DNA of 16,161 nucleotides from JACVSF01 sp036702855 (GCA_036702855.1 DATNQF010000139.1:1-16161), one strand, 5' to 3'; positions 1 to 8,274 are shown, counted from the first letter of the stretch. Numbers and translations are program-made. The notes: generated by a model not told the origin, from the letters alone.

Positions 1-1473
1 CTGCCAGAGTCCTACTTAACCCGTCTGTACTTTCTTGACCTAGACGATGAACCGCAGTACAACCCCCGACGACGGACGGTTGTACCGGGAAAAGCCCAGT
101 CTCAGGCTCCTCAGTGGCCTTGTGCGATCGCAATGCGAATGCCTGTTGAGGGATTTGGTGAGGTTGCGCTGTATGCCGACAATCAAGGACGTGGCTTTAC
201 TCCAGTCGATTTTCCGCTTAACCTCAATCGAGCCTTTGCTCGCGATCGCATTTACCGGGTTGAAACTGCCCTAGCGACTTGGCGGCGGGCGGGCTACACC
301 TTTTCTGGCAAGATTACTGCGCGCTTAGAGCAGGCGTCGGTGCTGCTGCAACAGGCAGAACAAACAGATTCTCTTCCCGAACAAACGCGGCTTTGGAACG
401 ATTCTTTGGTTGAAAGTTTGTGGGCTGGGGAGGAAAGTGCGATCGCACGGGCGCAGCAGCGTATTGAGCAGCGTTCTTCTCGACTCGACTTCCGCTTTGG
501 CTGTAATTTCTTTGGCCATCCCGGTCAGGGCGAAAAGTACGACCGCCACTTCCGCCAGCTCTTTAACTACGCAACGGTGCCTTTTTACTGGAGTGGGTTT
601 GAGCCGTCTCCCGGCCAGCCGCAGTATGGCCCAGTTGATGAGCAGGTGAACTGGCTTCGTCAGGCTGGAATTATGCCCAAAGGTCATCCGCTGATCTGGT
701 TTCACGAGGCGAGTGTTCCTGAGTGGATTCGCGGTAAACCCTATGGGGAAGTGCGATCGCAGCTCCAACGGCGGGTCCAAGACATCACTCGGCACTACGG
801 CAGCCAAATTCCTGTCTACGACGTGATTAATGAAGCGCATGAAGTTCCCTGGAGCAACGAACTCAAGCTGTCGCCTGACCAGTTCTTGGAGCTGACCCGA
901 ATCGCTTGCGATGCGGCTCGTCAAGGGTTTCCTCAGGTTCAGCGCATTGTTAACAGCTGCTGTTTGTGGGCAGAAAACGTAGCCTATTTTGGCCCGCCTC
1001 AGCGCAGCCCTTACCGCTATCTCCAGGCCTGTTTAAAGGCAGATATCCCTTTTGAGGTGATTGGCATTCAGCTTTATTACCCCGACCAGGATATGTTTGA
1101 GATTGATCGCAAGCTCGATCGCTTCATTGGCTTGGGCAAACCCATTCATATTACTGAAATGGCGGCCTCTTCCCAGACTGGGGTCGATGAGCAATCCCAG
1201 ATGGGAGAAGCGGTGGGCCTGTGGCATGGCCCTTGGAGTGAAACCATCCAGGCGGACTGGGCTGAGCAAATTTACACCCTGGCCTACAGCAAACCTGAGA
1301 TTCAAGCAGTAACCTGGTGGGATTTTTCAGATGTAGGGGTGTTCTGGCCCTTTGGTGGACTGCTAAACCGCGACTTGCAGCCTAAAGAAGCCTTTTACCG
1401 ACTGCGGAGTTTGCTGCAACGGTGGCAGATTCCCCATACGCTTGATGCTGTAGCACCAGTATCACTACCCTGA
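1..1473 (+). CDS. GH10 endo-1,4-beta-xylanase-like glycosidase, 5' partial
   Basis: The reading frame is open from the first base of the window to a TGA at 1471-1473, so the true start lies upstream; the ATG at 133 is internal. The last ~290 residues are a glycoside hydrolase family 10 barrel. Visible motifs are HPLIWFHEASVPEW (usual LVWH...PxW), DVINEAHEVPW with the acid/base Glu at codon 832-834, IHITEM with the nucleophile Glu at 1156-1158, and VTWWDFSD near the end. Family members cleave internal beta-1,4-xylan or related beta-glycan bonds with retention. The ~190 residues before the core look like the end of a beta-rich module (GEVALYADNQGRGF) followed by a helical linker, so this may be a multidomain enzyme. 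Any signal peptide would be outside the window. No polysaccharide-utilisation genes flank it. The fold assignment is firm; xylan as the real substrate is not shown by sequence. Confidence 0.9.
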   Translation: MPESYLTRLYFLDLDDEPQYNPRRRTVVPGKAQSQAPQWPCAIAMRMPVEGFGEVALYADNQGRGFTPVDFPLNLNRAFARDRIYRVETALATWRRAGYTFSGKITARLEQASVLLQQAEQTDSLPEQTRLWNDSLVESLWAGEESAIARAQQRIEQRSSRLDFRFGCNFFGHPGQGEKYDRHFRQLFNYATVPFYWSGFEPSPGQPQYGPVDEQVNWLRQAGIMPKGHPLIWFHEASVPEWIRGKPYGEVRSQLQRRVQDITRHYGSQIPVYDVINEAHEVPWSNELKLSPDQFLELTRIACDAARQGFPQVQRIVNSCCLWAENVAYFGPPQRSPYRYLQACLKADIPFEVIGIQLYYPDQDMFEIDRKLDRFIGLGKPIHITEMAASSQTGVDEQSQMGEAVGLWHGPWSETIQADWAEQIYTLAYSKPEIQAVTWWDFSDVGVFWPFGGLLNRDLQPKEAFYRLRSLLQRWQIPHTLDAVAPVSLP

Positions 1474-1522
1474 GACTCCTGCTGCCCTAGCACCCCTTCC
1501 CTTCATCCATGAGGATTTTCCC

Positions 1523-1918
1523 ATGTTGACCGTAGCCGACATCATGACTGCGTCTGTCTCCACGATTTCTAGCGCCGCTTCCGTGGCCGATGCGATCGCA
1601 CAAATGCAGCGGGCAAAGTTGCGATCGCTCATCGTTGAACGACGTCAAGAAGCCATGCCCTATGGAATTGTCACCGAACGAGACGTGGTCTACAAAGTGA
1701 TCGCCCGAGGCCACGACCCTGCCCGGGTGATTGTTCAAGACATTATGCGGCAGCCTTGTATTGCCGTTGATCCCAAGCTCACGCTGACACAGTTAGCGCA
1801 GCTCTTTTGCGACACGGGCATTCAGCGGGCTCCAGTGATGCAGGAGGGGCGCTTGCTGGGTGTGGTTTCAGTCACCGACATAGTGATGAGAGGACTCTCT
1901 TCTGAAACGACAGTTTAA
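1523..1918 (+). CDS. Stand-alone two-CBS-domain protein
   Basis: This 131-residue protein consists almost wholly of a tandem CBS pair: CBS1 about residues 7-62 (ending GIVTERDVVYKV) and CBS2 about 73-128 (ending LLGVVSVTDIVMRG). Each repeat begins with a VxDIM motif (VADIMTASV, VQDIMRQPC). Such pairs (Bateman modules) bind adenine nucleotides such as AMP, ATP or S-adenosylmethionine and act as energy or ligand sensors, alone or on partner proteins. There is no catalytic domain, signal peptide or membrane segment, so it should be cytosolic. GAGG at 1511-1514 sits 8 bases before the ATG. It follows the GH10 gene by 49 bases and precedes the acyl-CoA synthetase/acetyltransferase by 165 bases on the same strand. 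Adenylate sensing by a neighbour of an ATP-dependent enzyme is plausible but unproven. The partner is unknown. Confidence 0.9.
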   Translation: MLTVADIMTASVSTISSAASVADAIAQMQRAKLRSLIVERRQEAMPYGIVTERDVVYKVIARGHDPARVIVQDIMRQPCIAVDPKLTLTQLAQLFCDTGIQRAPVMQEGRLLGVVSVTDIVMRGLSSETTV

Positions 1919-2083
1919 CTGTGGGTAGATGCTGCCAGGGTGCAGTCAAGGGTTAAGTAAATCAGGAGTGGACCCTCGACCTCTTAAGAAAAGAGGAAAA
2001 CCTGTTTCTCCCCCCGATCCCCGGCTTACAACGGAAGCATGAGCAATCCCGCTGCCGATGTCGTTACTCCGAGGCCTTGACCC

Positions 2084-4840
2084 ATGCTCAAACCCCTAAA
2101 ATCTACGACCGATCCGGCCTACGACATTCTGCGCTCCGAGCGCCAACCCTTGAGCGCAATTTTTTCGCCGCAGGCAGTGGCCGTGATTGGCGCGACCGAT
2201 CGTCCTGGCAGTGTGGGTCGCACCCTCTTGTGGAACCTGATTAGCAATCCGTTTGGCGGCACTGTTTTTCCGATTAATCCAAATCGGCGCAGTGTGTTGG
2301 GAATCCGGGCTTATGCCAGCATTAAAGATACACCTGAGCGCGTAGATTTGGCGGTTATTGCTACCCCAGCCCCTACTGTTCCTGGCTTGATCAAAGACTG
2401 TATTGAGGCGGGGGTGCAGGGTGTCATCGTGCTTTCTGCCGGGTTTAAGGAAATTGGCCCAGAAGGGATTGCTTTAGAGAACCAGATTCGCGATCTGCTG
2501 AAGCGGAGTAGTCTGCGGTTGATTGGCCCCAACTGTTTGGGCGTGATGAATCCGCTCACAGGCTTAAACGCCACCTTCGCTAGCACAATGGCCCGTCCCG
2601 GTAATGTTGGCTTTATTAGCCAAAGTGGGGCGCTGTGTACGGCGGTACTTGACTGGAGCTTGCAGGAGAATGTTGGCTTCAGCGCCTTTCTCTCCATTGG
2701 TTCCATGCTGGACGTAGACTGGGGCGACCTGATCTACTATCTAGGCGATGATCCCCGCACCCAAAGCATCGTCATTTATATGGAGTCGATTGGCAACGCT
2801 CGCTCCTTTCTCTCGGCAGCGCGAGAAGTTGCCCTGACCAAGCCCATCATTGTGATCAAGGCAGGGCGTACTGCGGCAGCGGCTCAGGCAGCGGCCTCCC
2901 ACACCGGATCGCTGGCCGGGAGTGACGCAGTGCTAGATGCAGCCTTTCGGCGTTGTGGAGTGCTACGGGTCAACCAGATCGCCGAGCTATTTGACCTAGC
3001 GGAGGTCTTGGCCAAGCAACACCAGCGGCCTCAAGGACCCAAGCTGACTATTATCACCAATGCTGGTGGGCCAGGCGTGCTGGCTACCGATGCGCTGATT
3101 GCTACTGGAGGTGAACTGGCAAATATTTCCGAGGAAACGATTCAGGCTTTGGATGAGTTTCTGCCAACCCATTGGAGCCACGGCAACCCGATTGACATCC
3201 TGGGCGATGCTGACCCCGAACGCTATACTCAGGCGCTTGATGTGGCGGTAAAAGATCCTAATAGTGATGGTCTGCTGGTCATCCTGACGCCCCAAGCCAT
3301 GACCGACCCGACTCAGACCGCTGAAAAACTCAAAAAGTACGCCCACAATGCCGAAAAACCAGTATTGGCAAGCTGGATGGGGGGAGCTGAGGTGACGGGA
3401 GGAGAAACTATCCTCAACCGGGCCAGCATTGCCACCTATCGCTATCCTGATGCGGCAGCACGGCTGTTCAACTTCATGTGGAAGTACAGCTACAACCTTC
3501 GCGGCATCTACGAAACGCCGTCCTTGCTGCCTGAGTCGGAGTTGTGTACCACTGACTGCTCTCCTATTGACGAGATTATTCAAGCGGCTCGGGCTGAGGG
3601 TCGCACAATTCTGACCGAGCTGGAGTCAAAGCAGATTCTCCGCACCTACGGTATTCCGACTGTAGATTCCCGTACGGCGGCCACGGTAGAGGAAGCGGTG
3701 GCCTGCGCAGAAGCCATCGGCTACCCAGTCGTGGTGAAGCTCGTATCCAAAATCATTACCCACAAGACAGACGTGGGAGGCGTGCAGCTCAACTTGCGCC
3801 ATGCCGATGAGGTTCAGCGAGCGTATGATGCGATCGCAACTGCCGTCACCGAAAAAGCGGGAGCCGAGGCCTTCGAGGGCGTTACCGTCCAGCCGATGAT
3901 CAACCGGGACGAAAGTTACGAGCTGATCATCGGCAGCAGCATTGACGTTCAGTTTGGCCCGGTAATTCTATTTGGGGCGGGCGGACAACTGGTTGAGGTG
4001 TTTAAAGACAGCGCAGTGGCCCTGCCTCCGCTCAACACCACGCTGGCCCGTCGATTAATGGAGCAAACCAAGATTTATAAAGCCTTGCAGGGAGTGCGGG
4101 GCCGCCAACCTGCCAACCTGGCTGAGCTAGAAATGCTGCTGGTTCGCTTCAGTCAGCTCATTTTGGAGCAGCCCCAGATCAAGGAACTCGACATCAATCC
4201 CTTGCTGGTGTCGGAGGCTGGCAGTGCCCATCCCCTACTGGCTCTAGATGCCCGAATTGCATTGCATCCTGCTGATCTGGATTTAGAGAGCCTTCCTAAA
4301 CCCGCAATTCGTCCTTATCCCAACCAGTACGTGACCTCCTGGCAACTGAAGGATGGCACCCCTGTTACCATCCGCCCCATCCGGCCAGAAGATGAACCGC
4401 TAGTGGTGAAGTTCCACCAAACCCTTTCCGAGGAAAGCGTCTACTTTCGCTACTTCCACTTAATGAAGCTCAGCAGCCGCATTGCCCATGAGCGCCTGAC
4501 CCGGATTTGCTTTATTGACTACGACCGGGAAATGGCCCTAGTGGTAGACCGTAAAAATCCCGAAACAGGTGATCACGAGCTTTTAGGAATCGGTCGGCTC
4601 AGCAAGTCTCATGGCTTTAACGAAGGGGAATTTGCCATGATGGTCAGCGATCCCTATCAACAGCAGGGCGTTGGTACCCGACTGCTGCAACAACTGATTC
4701 AAGTGGGTCAGGATGAGCGTCTAGAGCAAATCACGGCAGAAATTCTGCATGAGAACCGACCCATGCAGCGGGTCTGCGAGAAAGTGGGCTTTACGCTAGA
4801 GCAAACCCCCGATTTCGTCAAAGCAAACATCGTCTTATAA
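2084..4840 (+). CDS. ADP-forming acyl-CoA synthetase fused to GNAT acetyltransferase (Pat/PatZ-like architecture)
   Basis: This 918-residue fusion has, in order: a CoA-binding Rossmann domain (about 30-125, AVIGATDRPGSVGR), succinyl-CoA-ligase-like domains (about 150-480), an ATP-grasp domain (about 500-720) and a GNAT domain (about 755-918). The acyl-CoA synthetase part has the alpha-type histidine loop SHTGSLAGSD (His273) and the beta-type ITHKTDVGGV (His560), the two phosphohistidine positions of archaeal ADP-forming acetyl-CoA synthetases. The GNAT part has the acetyl-CoA loop QQQGVGT (859-865) after EFAMMVSDPY. Enterobacterial Pat/PatZ has this layout and acetylates lysines of target proteins such as acetyl-CoA synthetase; there the synthetase part is considered catalytically dead, whereas here the histidines are intact. 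It may therefore both interconvert acetate + ATP + CoA with acetyl-CoA + ADP + Pi and acetylate proteins. GAGG at 2071-2074 supports the start. Cytosolic, full length. Confidence 0.92.
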   Translation: MLKPLKSTTDPAYDILRSERQPLSAIFSPQAVAVIGATDRPGSVGRTLLWNLISNPFGGTVFPINPNRRSVLGIRAYASIKDTPERVDLAVIATPAPTVPGLIKDCIEAGVQGVIVLSAGFKEIGPEGIALENQIRDLLKRSSLRLIGPNCLGVMNPLTGLNATFASTMARPGNVGFISQSGALCTAVLDWSLQENVGFSAFLSIGSMLDVDWGDLIYYLGDDPRTQSIVIYMESIGNARSFLSAAREVALTKPIIVIKAGRTAAAAQAAASHTGSLAGSDAVLDAAFRRCGVLRVNQIAELFDLAEVLAKQHQRPQGPKLTIITNAGGPGVLATDALIATGGELANISEETIQALDEFLPTHWSHGNPIDILGDADPERYTQALDVAVKDPNSDGLLVILTPQAMTDPTQTAEKLKKYAHNAEKPVLASWMGGAEVTGGETILNRASIATYRYPDAAARLFNFMWKYSYNLRGIYETPSLLPESELCTTDCSPIDEIIQAARAEGRTILTELESKQILRTYGIPTVDSRTAATVEEAVACAEAIGYPVVVKLVSKIITHKTDVGGVQLNLRHADEVQRAYDAIATAVTEKAGAEAFEGVTVQPMINRDESYELIIGSSIDVQFGPVILFGAGGQLVEVFKDSAVALPPLNTTLARRLMEQTKIYKALQGVRGRQPANLAELEMLLVRFSQLILEQPQIKELDINPLLVSEAGSAHPLLALDARIALHPADLDLESLPKPAIRPYPNQYVTSWQLKDGTPVTIRPIRPEDEPLVVKFHQTLSEESVYFRYFHLMKLSSRIAHERLTRICFIDYDREMALVVDRKNPETGDHELLGIGRLSKSHGFNEGEFAMMVSDPYQQQGVGTRLLQQLIQVGQDERLEQITAEILHENRPMQRVCEKVGFTLEQTPDFVKANIVL

Positions 4841-5322
4841 AACCCGCTTCCTGCTGTCTTAAGTGCAGTGTGTTTTCTCAAGCGTTGCCCGGCTGTATAG
4901 CGATGAGGGAATACTTGAAGTACAGGCTAGCCCCTGGACACTTTTCTGTAAGGGCTTGATGAGAAATGCTGTTACTCGCGTTCTGAGTGAGCGCTCAGGG
5001 AATGCTGCCAGCTATTTTGCACACAGACCAAATCCGGGTTTTTAACTTCTACTATCAAAACGTCCTTTGCCGGGGGATGACAGCTCATGGCAAGCTTTAT
5101 CGGTTTGTTGAGTCGTTTGCGAGAGAGGATCGGCCCCACGCCTTTGAAAGAGCTTGCCAGTTGAGTTGTTACGGGCAGGTTGTTCTCACAGTTCAAATTC
5201 CTGGTAGGTATGACTTGTGGGTCGCTGCGCACGTTCAAGCTATTGAGGCTTGCTCCGTCATGCAGGGGTGTCTTGGATCAATTTCGGATTGCCGCTGCAA
5301 CTGTTCAGCCTCACTTCAACCG
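4841..5322. other. 482-base intergenic gap with no credible gene
   Basis: The gap lies between the 3' ends of the convergent synthetase/GNAT fusion and SDR genes. I read all six frames. The open stretches (for example 4863-5045 and 4987-5337 on +, 4972-5238 on -) use GTG/TTG-type starts, are rich in Cys, Arg and Ser, match no family I know, and overlap one another. No tRNA, clear terminator or tandem repeat is seen. An 8-base inverted repeat GGCAAGCT/AGCTTGCC (5089-5096 and 5151-5158, loop 54) is probably chance. The length is unusual for a gap between convergent genes, so a decayed gene or small RNA is possible. Confidence 0.5.
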
Positions 5323-6315
5323 TCAAACTTTGGGTGAGCCTAGCGCTCCTATCAGCAATAGGGGCCAGGGTACGGTCAGATCGGGCACGAAATCAGCGTA
5401 GGGTCTTAGGGCGGGCACGGCAAAAGGCACCACAAACCGTAGCGATCGCAATGATGCGGGCTGATTGCCGTCTTGATCCACAATCCCATACGTTTTGGCC
5501 AGTTCTGCCACAATTTGAACTTGGCCTGTTCGCTGCATCACTTGAGGGTCAGCGGCTAGGGCCGCGATGACGCGCCCGGTGAGGAGTGGGGTTTCCCAGT
5601 TGTAGCCTTCTCGAATAGATAGGGCCTGGGGGTCATCGGCTGTACCCGCTTCCATCTCAGCGGCAAACTGAGTCATCAGCTCTGTGCCGACAATTCCGGG
5701 CCAAATAGAGAGCGAAGCAACTCCGTGCTTTTTGAGTTCAACGGCCATATCTGCTGCCATGCGATCGCACGCCGCTTTTCCTGCTCCATAGGGCACACCG
5801 AAAATGTAGGATAGGCCACCCCAAGAAGAGAGGGTGCAGATCAACCCCCGCTTGCGCGGTACCATCATGCGAGCTGCATACACACTGGCAACGTAGTGAC
5901 TGCGTAGGCCTACTTGATTGCTGGCATCCCAGAAATCAGGCTCAGACTCCCAGAACGGCTTTCCAAAGGCTGACTTAAGCGCAGACACTCCAGCGTAGGC
6001 ATTGTTAACCAGAAGATCAAGTTGTCCCTGTTGCTCGGTTTGGATGCGCTCAAAAAGCGATCGCATTTGCTCATCATCGCTGTGGTCCACTTGTATCGGA
6101 ATGCAGGTTCCCCCTGCTGCTTCAACCTCAGCGGTAGTTTCTGTCAAAGAGCCCATGCTCTGATTTGAACTTTCAGCGAACGAGCCAGCCGAAGTCATCG
6201 TTCGGCCCGTGATGTAGACCGTTGCCCCAGCCTCTCCCAAGCCGATAGCAATGCCTTTGCCTAGCCCTCTTGTCGCACCTGTTACCAGAGCAATTTTGCC
6301 TGCAAGGGATTTCAT
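5323..6315 (-). CDS. Short-chain dehydrogenase/reductase, DHRS1-like
   Basis: This is a 330-residue classical SDR, longer than the usual ~250. The NAD(P)-binding motif TGATRGLG is at residues 12-19, with NNAYAG (104-109) in place of NNAG. The catalytic residues are Ser163/164, Tyr176 and Lys180 (PYGAGKAACDRMAADMA). PGIVGTE (206-212) follows the active site. The blocks FWE...FWD, VGLRSHYVASVYAARMM, SWGGLSYIFGVPYG and SLSIWPGIVGTE are typical of the DHRS1 subfamily, found in animals and many bacteria and poorly defined in substrate. The extra ~80 C-terminal residues (TGRVIAALAADPQVM and on) also fit that subfamily and end in a proline-rich, hydrophobic tail (about 295-325). An excellent ribosome site, AAGGAG at 6323-6328 (read on -), lies 7 bases before the ATG. 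It is downstream of the AEC transporter with 121 bases between, so it may have its own promoter. The physiological substrate is unknown. Confidence 0.93.
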   Translation of the reverse strand: MKSLAGKIALVTGATRGLGKGIAIGLGEAGATVYITGRTMTSAGSFAESSNQSMGSLTETTAEVEAAGGTCIPIQVDHSDDEQMRSLFERIQTEQQGQLDLLVNNAYAGVSALKSAFGKPFWESEPDFWDASNQVGLRSHYVASVYAARMMVPRKRGLICTLSSWGGLSYIFGVPYGAGKAACDRMAADMAVELKKHGVASLSIWPGIVGTELMTQFAAEMEAGTADDPQALSIREGYNWETPLLTGRVIAALAADPQVMQRTGQVQIVAELAKTYGIVDQDGNQPASLRSLRFVVPFAVPALRPYADFVPDLTVPWPLLLIGALGSPKV

Positions 6316-6436
6316 GAATTGGCTCCTTACCTGACTGCACCTGGGATAATGCTATCGAACCAAACTGTAGGTGGGCTGAGCGATTGAAAAGTGAATTGGG
6401 CTGAGCTTGGGTGAAACTCAACTTAGGCGTTTTGCA

Positions 6437-7333
6437 TTACTGAAGTGTCTGTAGTACGGCTGTCAGAAAGACCCAAGAGAAGGGAATGGCGACGGAAACA
6501 AAGCCTGTGACCAATTTTGCGTTTAAGTGATTTTCTTTTGCAAACAGAATGGTTACCAGACTGGGAGGTTGTGCAGCCCCCATAATTACAGCGGCTCTTT
6601 CAACTCCTTCTAACCCAAAGAGCGTTGCTATTAACCAGCCTAGACCGAGTCCGCAAATTGCCTTGAGCAGGGTAAGGGCAAAATGTAGGGGCAGAGCCGA
6701 GACCGTTAACTGAAGTTCCATCCCCAATAGAATCAAAATCAGCAATAGGAAACTGCTGCCAACTAGGTTGAGAAAATCTAGAATTACTGGACTGTCGAAA
6801 TTGAAAATGTTGAAGATGAAGCCGACAAGAATTGCCCATACCAAGGGCGTTCTCAGCAACTTCAAAATCACCTCTCGCAGTGGAATTCCTTCTTTGCCAA
6901 ACCAGGTAGATACAGCGTAGATCACCGTAAACAAAAGAATGCCCTGCGTCAAATCGAAGAGCAGAAAACGACTGACCCCTAGATCTCCGAAGGCCAACAG
7001 CATCAGCGGTATCCCCACAGCACCGCCTTCTAACGTGGGAAATGCAGTGATAAAGGCCCCTGCTGTCGCCCGGTCCCAAGCCCAGACTTGGGCGCAAAAG
7101 GTGCCAATCAAAGCCAAAACCGCAACCACGACTAGGGCTGAGAGCGGTAAGTAGAGCAGATCTGGATTTAACGGTGTGGTTGCCAGTGCTTTGATAACAA
7201 TGGCTGGAATTGCCAGCGTTGTCAGAAGTTTGCCAATGGTCTTAGTGTCTTCCGGTTCTAATATCTTGATTCGCTTCAGGCCATAGCCGATGAAGCACAG
7301 CAATAGCATTGGCAGAAGTTTGGCAAACAGCAT
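6437..7333 (-). CDS. AEC-family (auxin efflux carrier-like) membrane transporter
   Basis: This 298-residue protein is dominated by hydrophobic helices in two halves of about five, the layout of the AEC/Mem_trans family in the inner membrane. Typical features are the N-terminal LLPMLLLCFIGYGLKR followed by TTLAIPAIVIKAL, a mid-protein FPTLEGGAVGIPL (related to the family's NxGxxGxP crossover), and the C-terminal MGAAQPPSLVTILFAKE, similar to the MPPA..t..la segment. Bacterial members have been linked to efflux or uptake of organic acids such as malate and malonate; plant PIN proteins carry auxin. The substrate cannot be read from the sequence. The ATG at 7333 has no convincing ribosome site. 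The gene is divergent from the methyltransferase (82 bases between starts), and its stop is 121 bases before the SDR start, so the two may be co-transcribed. Confidence 0.88.
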   Translation of the reverse strand: MLFAKLLPMLLLCFIGYGLKRIKILEPEDTKTIGKLLTTLAIPAIVIKALATTPLNPDLLYLPLSALVVVAVLALIGTFCAQVWAWDRATAGAFITAFPTLEGGAVGIPLMLLAFGDLGVSRFLLFDLTQGILLFTVIYAVSTWFGKEGIPLREVILKLLRTPLVWAILVGFIFNIFNFDSPVILDFLNLVGSSFLLLILILLGMELQLTVSALPLHFALTLLKAICGLGLGWLIATLFGLEGVERAAVIMGAAQPPSLVTILFAKENHLNAKLVTGFVSVAIPFSWVFLTAVLQTLQ

Positions 7334-7415
7334 AGGTCGAGGTGGGCATGGGTTGGACGGCGATTGAGACTGTATCAGTGCTAGGTTGAACTAAAAGCAC
7401 CTGCTGAGCAGCTCG
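7334..7415. promoter_or_regulatory. Divergent intergenic region, transporter and methyltransferase
   Basis: These 82 bases separate the starts of two divergent genes, so both promoters probably lie here or reach into coding sequence. No pair of -35/-10 boxes stands out. CTGCTGAGCAG at 7401-7411 is a small palindrome (5-base arms, one central base) just 4 bases before the methyltransferase ATG. It could be an operator or chance. Confidence 0.3.
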
Positions 7416-8213
7416 ATGGCAATTTCCTTCGACCGTGTTGCTGACATTTACGATAATACCCGTGCCCTACCTCCAGAGATCGCTCATGAGGTAACCGACT
7501 GCCTCTTGCGGCTCAGCCGAGCTACCCCAGAAACAGCTTTTTTTGAACCCGGTATTGGCACAGGTCGAATTGCGTTGCCCTTGGTGGAGCAAGGCTATGC
7601 CTACACTGGCGTAGATATCTCAGATGCCATGATGGACAAGCTGCAGCAGAAATTGGCGGGAGTCCCCAATCGACTCACGCTGGTCAATGCAGATGCCACA
7701 GCACTTCCGTTTGAACCCGCGTCTTTTGATGTTGCGATCGCATCTCATATCCTCCACCTCATTCCCGACTGGCACAAGGCGATGGTCGAGATCCGCCGAG
7801 TGCTGAAGTCAGAGGGTGTCTTTATCTACTTCCATCACCCCAATCGAGGCGTGGCGACCTACCACGAAGTTGATCAGCAGTGGGCTGAGATTTTAGCCCG
7901 TCATGGCTACCAGAGCAGCTTTAAAGGGGCGGTTACAGAAGATGTGCTGGCGTATTTAACCGAGCAAGGGGCCGAACTGGAAACAGTGGTTGTCGCAGAG
8001 GTACGCCACACGCGAACCCTAGCAGAGGTGTTGCAGGCCTATTGCGATCGCATCTACAGCAGCTTTTGGCAAATTCCTGATGCGGTCTTTAATGCAGCTT
8101 TAGAGGATCTGCTTACTTGGGCCAGTGCAACTTTTCCCTCACAGGATGTGCAGATTGAATCTAGCTATTCGCTCATTCTCACCGCTGCTTATCACTGGGC
8201 GAGTGAGGGCTAA
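7416..8213 (+). CDS. Class I SAM-dependent methyltransferase
   Basis: This 265-residue cytosolic protein has a Rossmann-type methyltransferase domain of the Methyltransf_11/25 type in its first ~150 residues. Motif I is FFEPGIGTGRIALPL (around 42-56), binding S-adenosylmethionine. The acidic end of beta-2 is VDIS (Asp67). A motif II-like NADATALPF (91-99) and the post-motif SFDVAIASHILHLIPDW (103-119) follow, and RRVLKSEGVFIYF is the beta-5 region. The C-terminal ~110 residues are mostly helical and probably form the substrate lid. Family members methylate small molecules, quinones or lipids; nothing here decides the acceptor. It is divergent from the transporter and convergent with malQ (61 bases between stops). 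The ribosome site is weak (GAGCAG), so the start rests on position and good alignment of the N-terminus (FDRVADIYDNTR). Confidence 0.92.
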   Translation: MAISFDRVADIYDNTRALPPEIAHEVTDCLLRLSRATPETAFFEPGIGTGRIALPLVEQGYAYTGVDISDAMMDKLQQKLAGVPNRLTLVNADATALPFEPASFDVAIASHILHLIPDWHKAMVEIRRVLKSEGVFIYFHHPNRGVATYHEVDQQWAEILARHGYQSSFKGAVTEDVLAYLTEQGAELETVVVAEVRHTRTLAEVLQAYCDRIYSSFWQIPDAVFNAALEDLLTWASATFPSQDVQIESSYSLILTAAYHWASEG

Positions 8214-8218
8214 GCCAA

Positions 8219-8249
8219 GCTAGGCCAAGACTTTACGTTCTGGCCTAGC
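8219..8249. terminator. Hairpin between convergent methyltransferase and malQ
   Basis: GCTAGGCCA (8219-8227) and TGGCCTAGC (8241-8249) form a perfect 9-base stem with a 13-base loop, placed between two convergent stops (8213 and 8275). No T-tract follows on either strand, so it is not a canonical intrinsic terminator. It may slow or end transcription from both sides, or protect 3' ends. Confidence 0.4.
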
Positions 8250-8274
8250 AATAGCAATGGAGGGTGGGTTTACA

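Noticed and set aside
133..135. ATG at 133 as the GH10 start
   Set aside because: The frame is open to the window's first base, and the residues before it (for example LTRLYFLDLDDEPQY) look like protein.
325..924. 199-codon open frame antisense to the GH10 gene
   Set aside because: It lies wholly opposite a well-supported gene and shows no recognisable domain; a compositional shadow.
1910..1922. Palindrome ACAGTTTAACTGT over the CBS gene stop codon
   Set aside because: The one-base loop cannot form an RNA hairpin this tight; too short to call an operator without a second copy.
2996..3583. 195-codon open frame antisense to the synthetase/GNAT fusion
   Set aside because: Fully inside a confident gene, no motifs, low-quality composition.
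5089..5158. Inverted repeat GGCAAGCT/AGCTTGCC in the gap
   Set aside because: Only 8 bases with a 54-base loop; expected by chance at this length.
4987..5337. 116-codon open frame in the intergenic gap
   Set aside because: GTG start without ribosome site, Cys-rich, overlaps the SDR stop and other equally poor frames; no family match seen.
6437..8213. Biosynthetic cluster of transporter, SDR and methyltransferase
   Set aside because: The methyltransferase is divergent from the other two and no core biosynthetic enzyme is present; adjacency alone is not enough.
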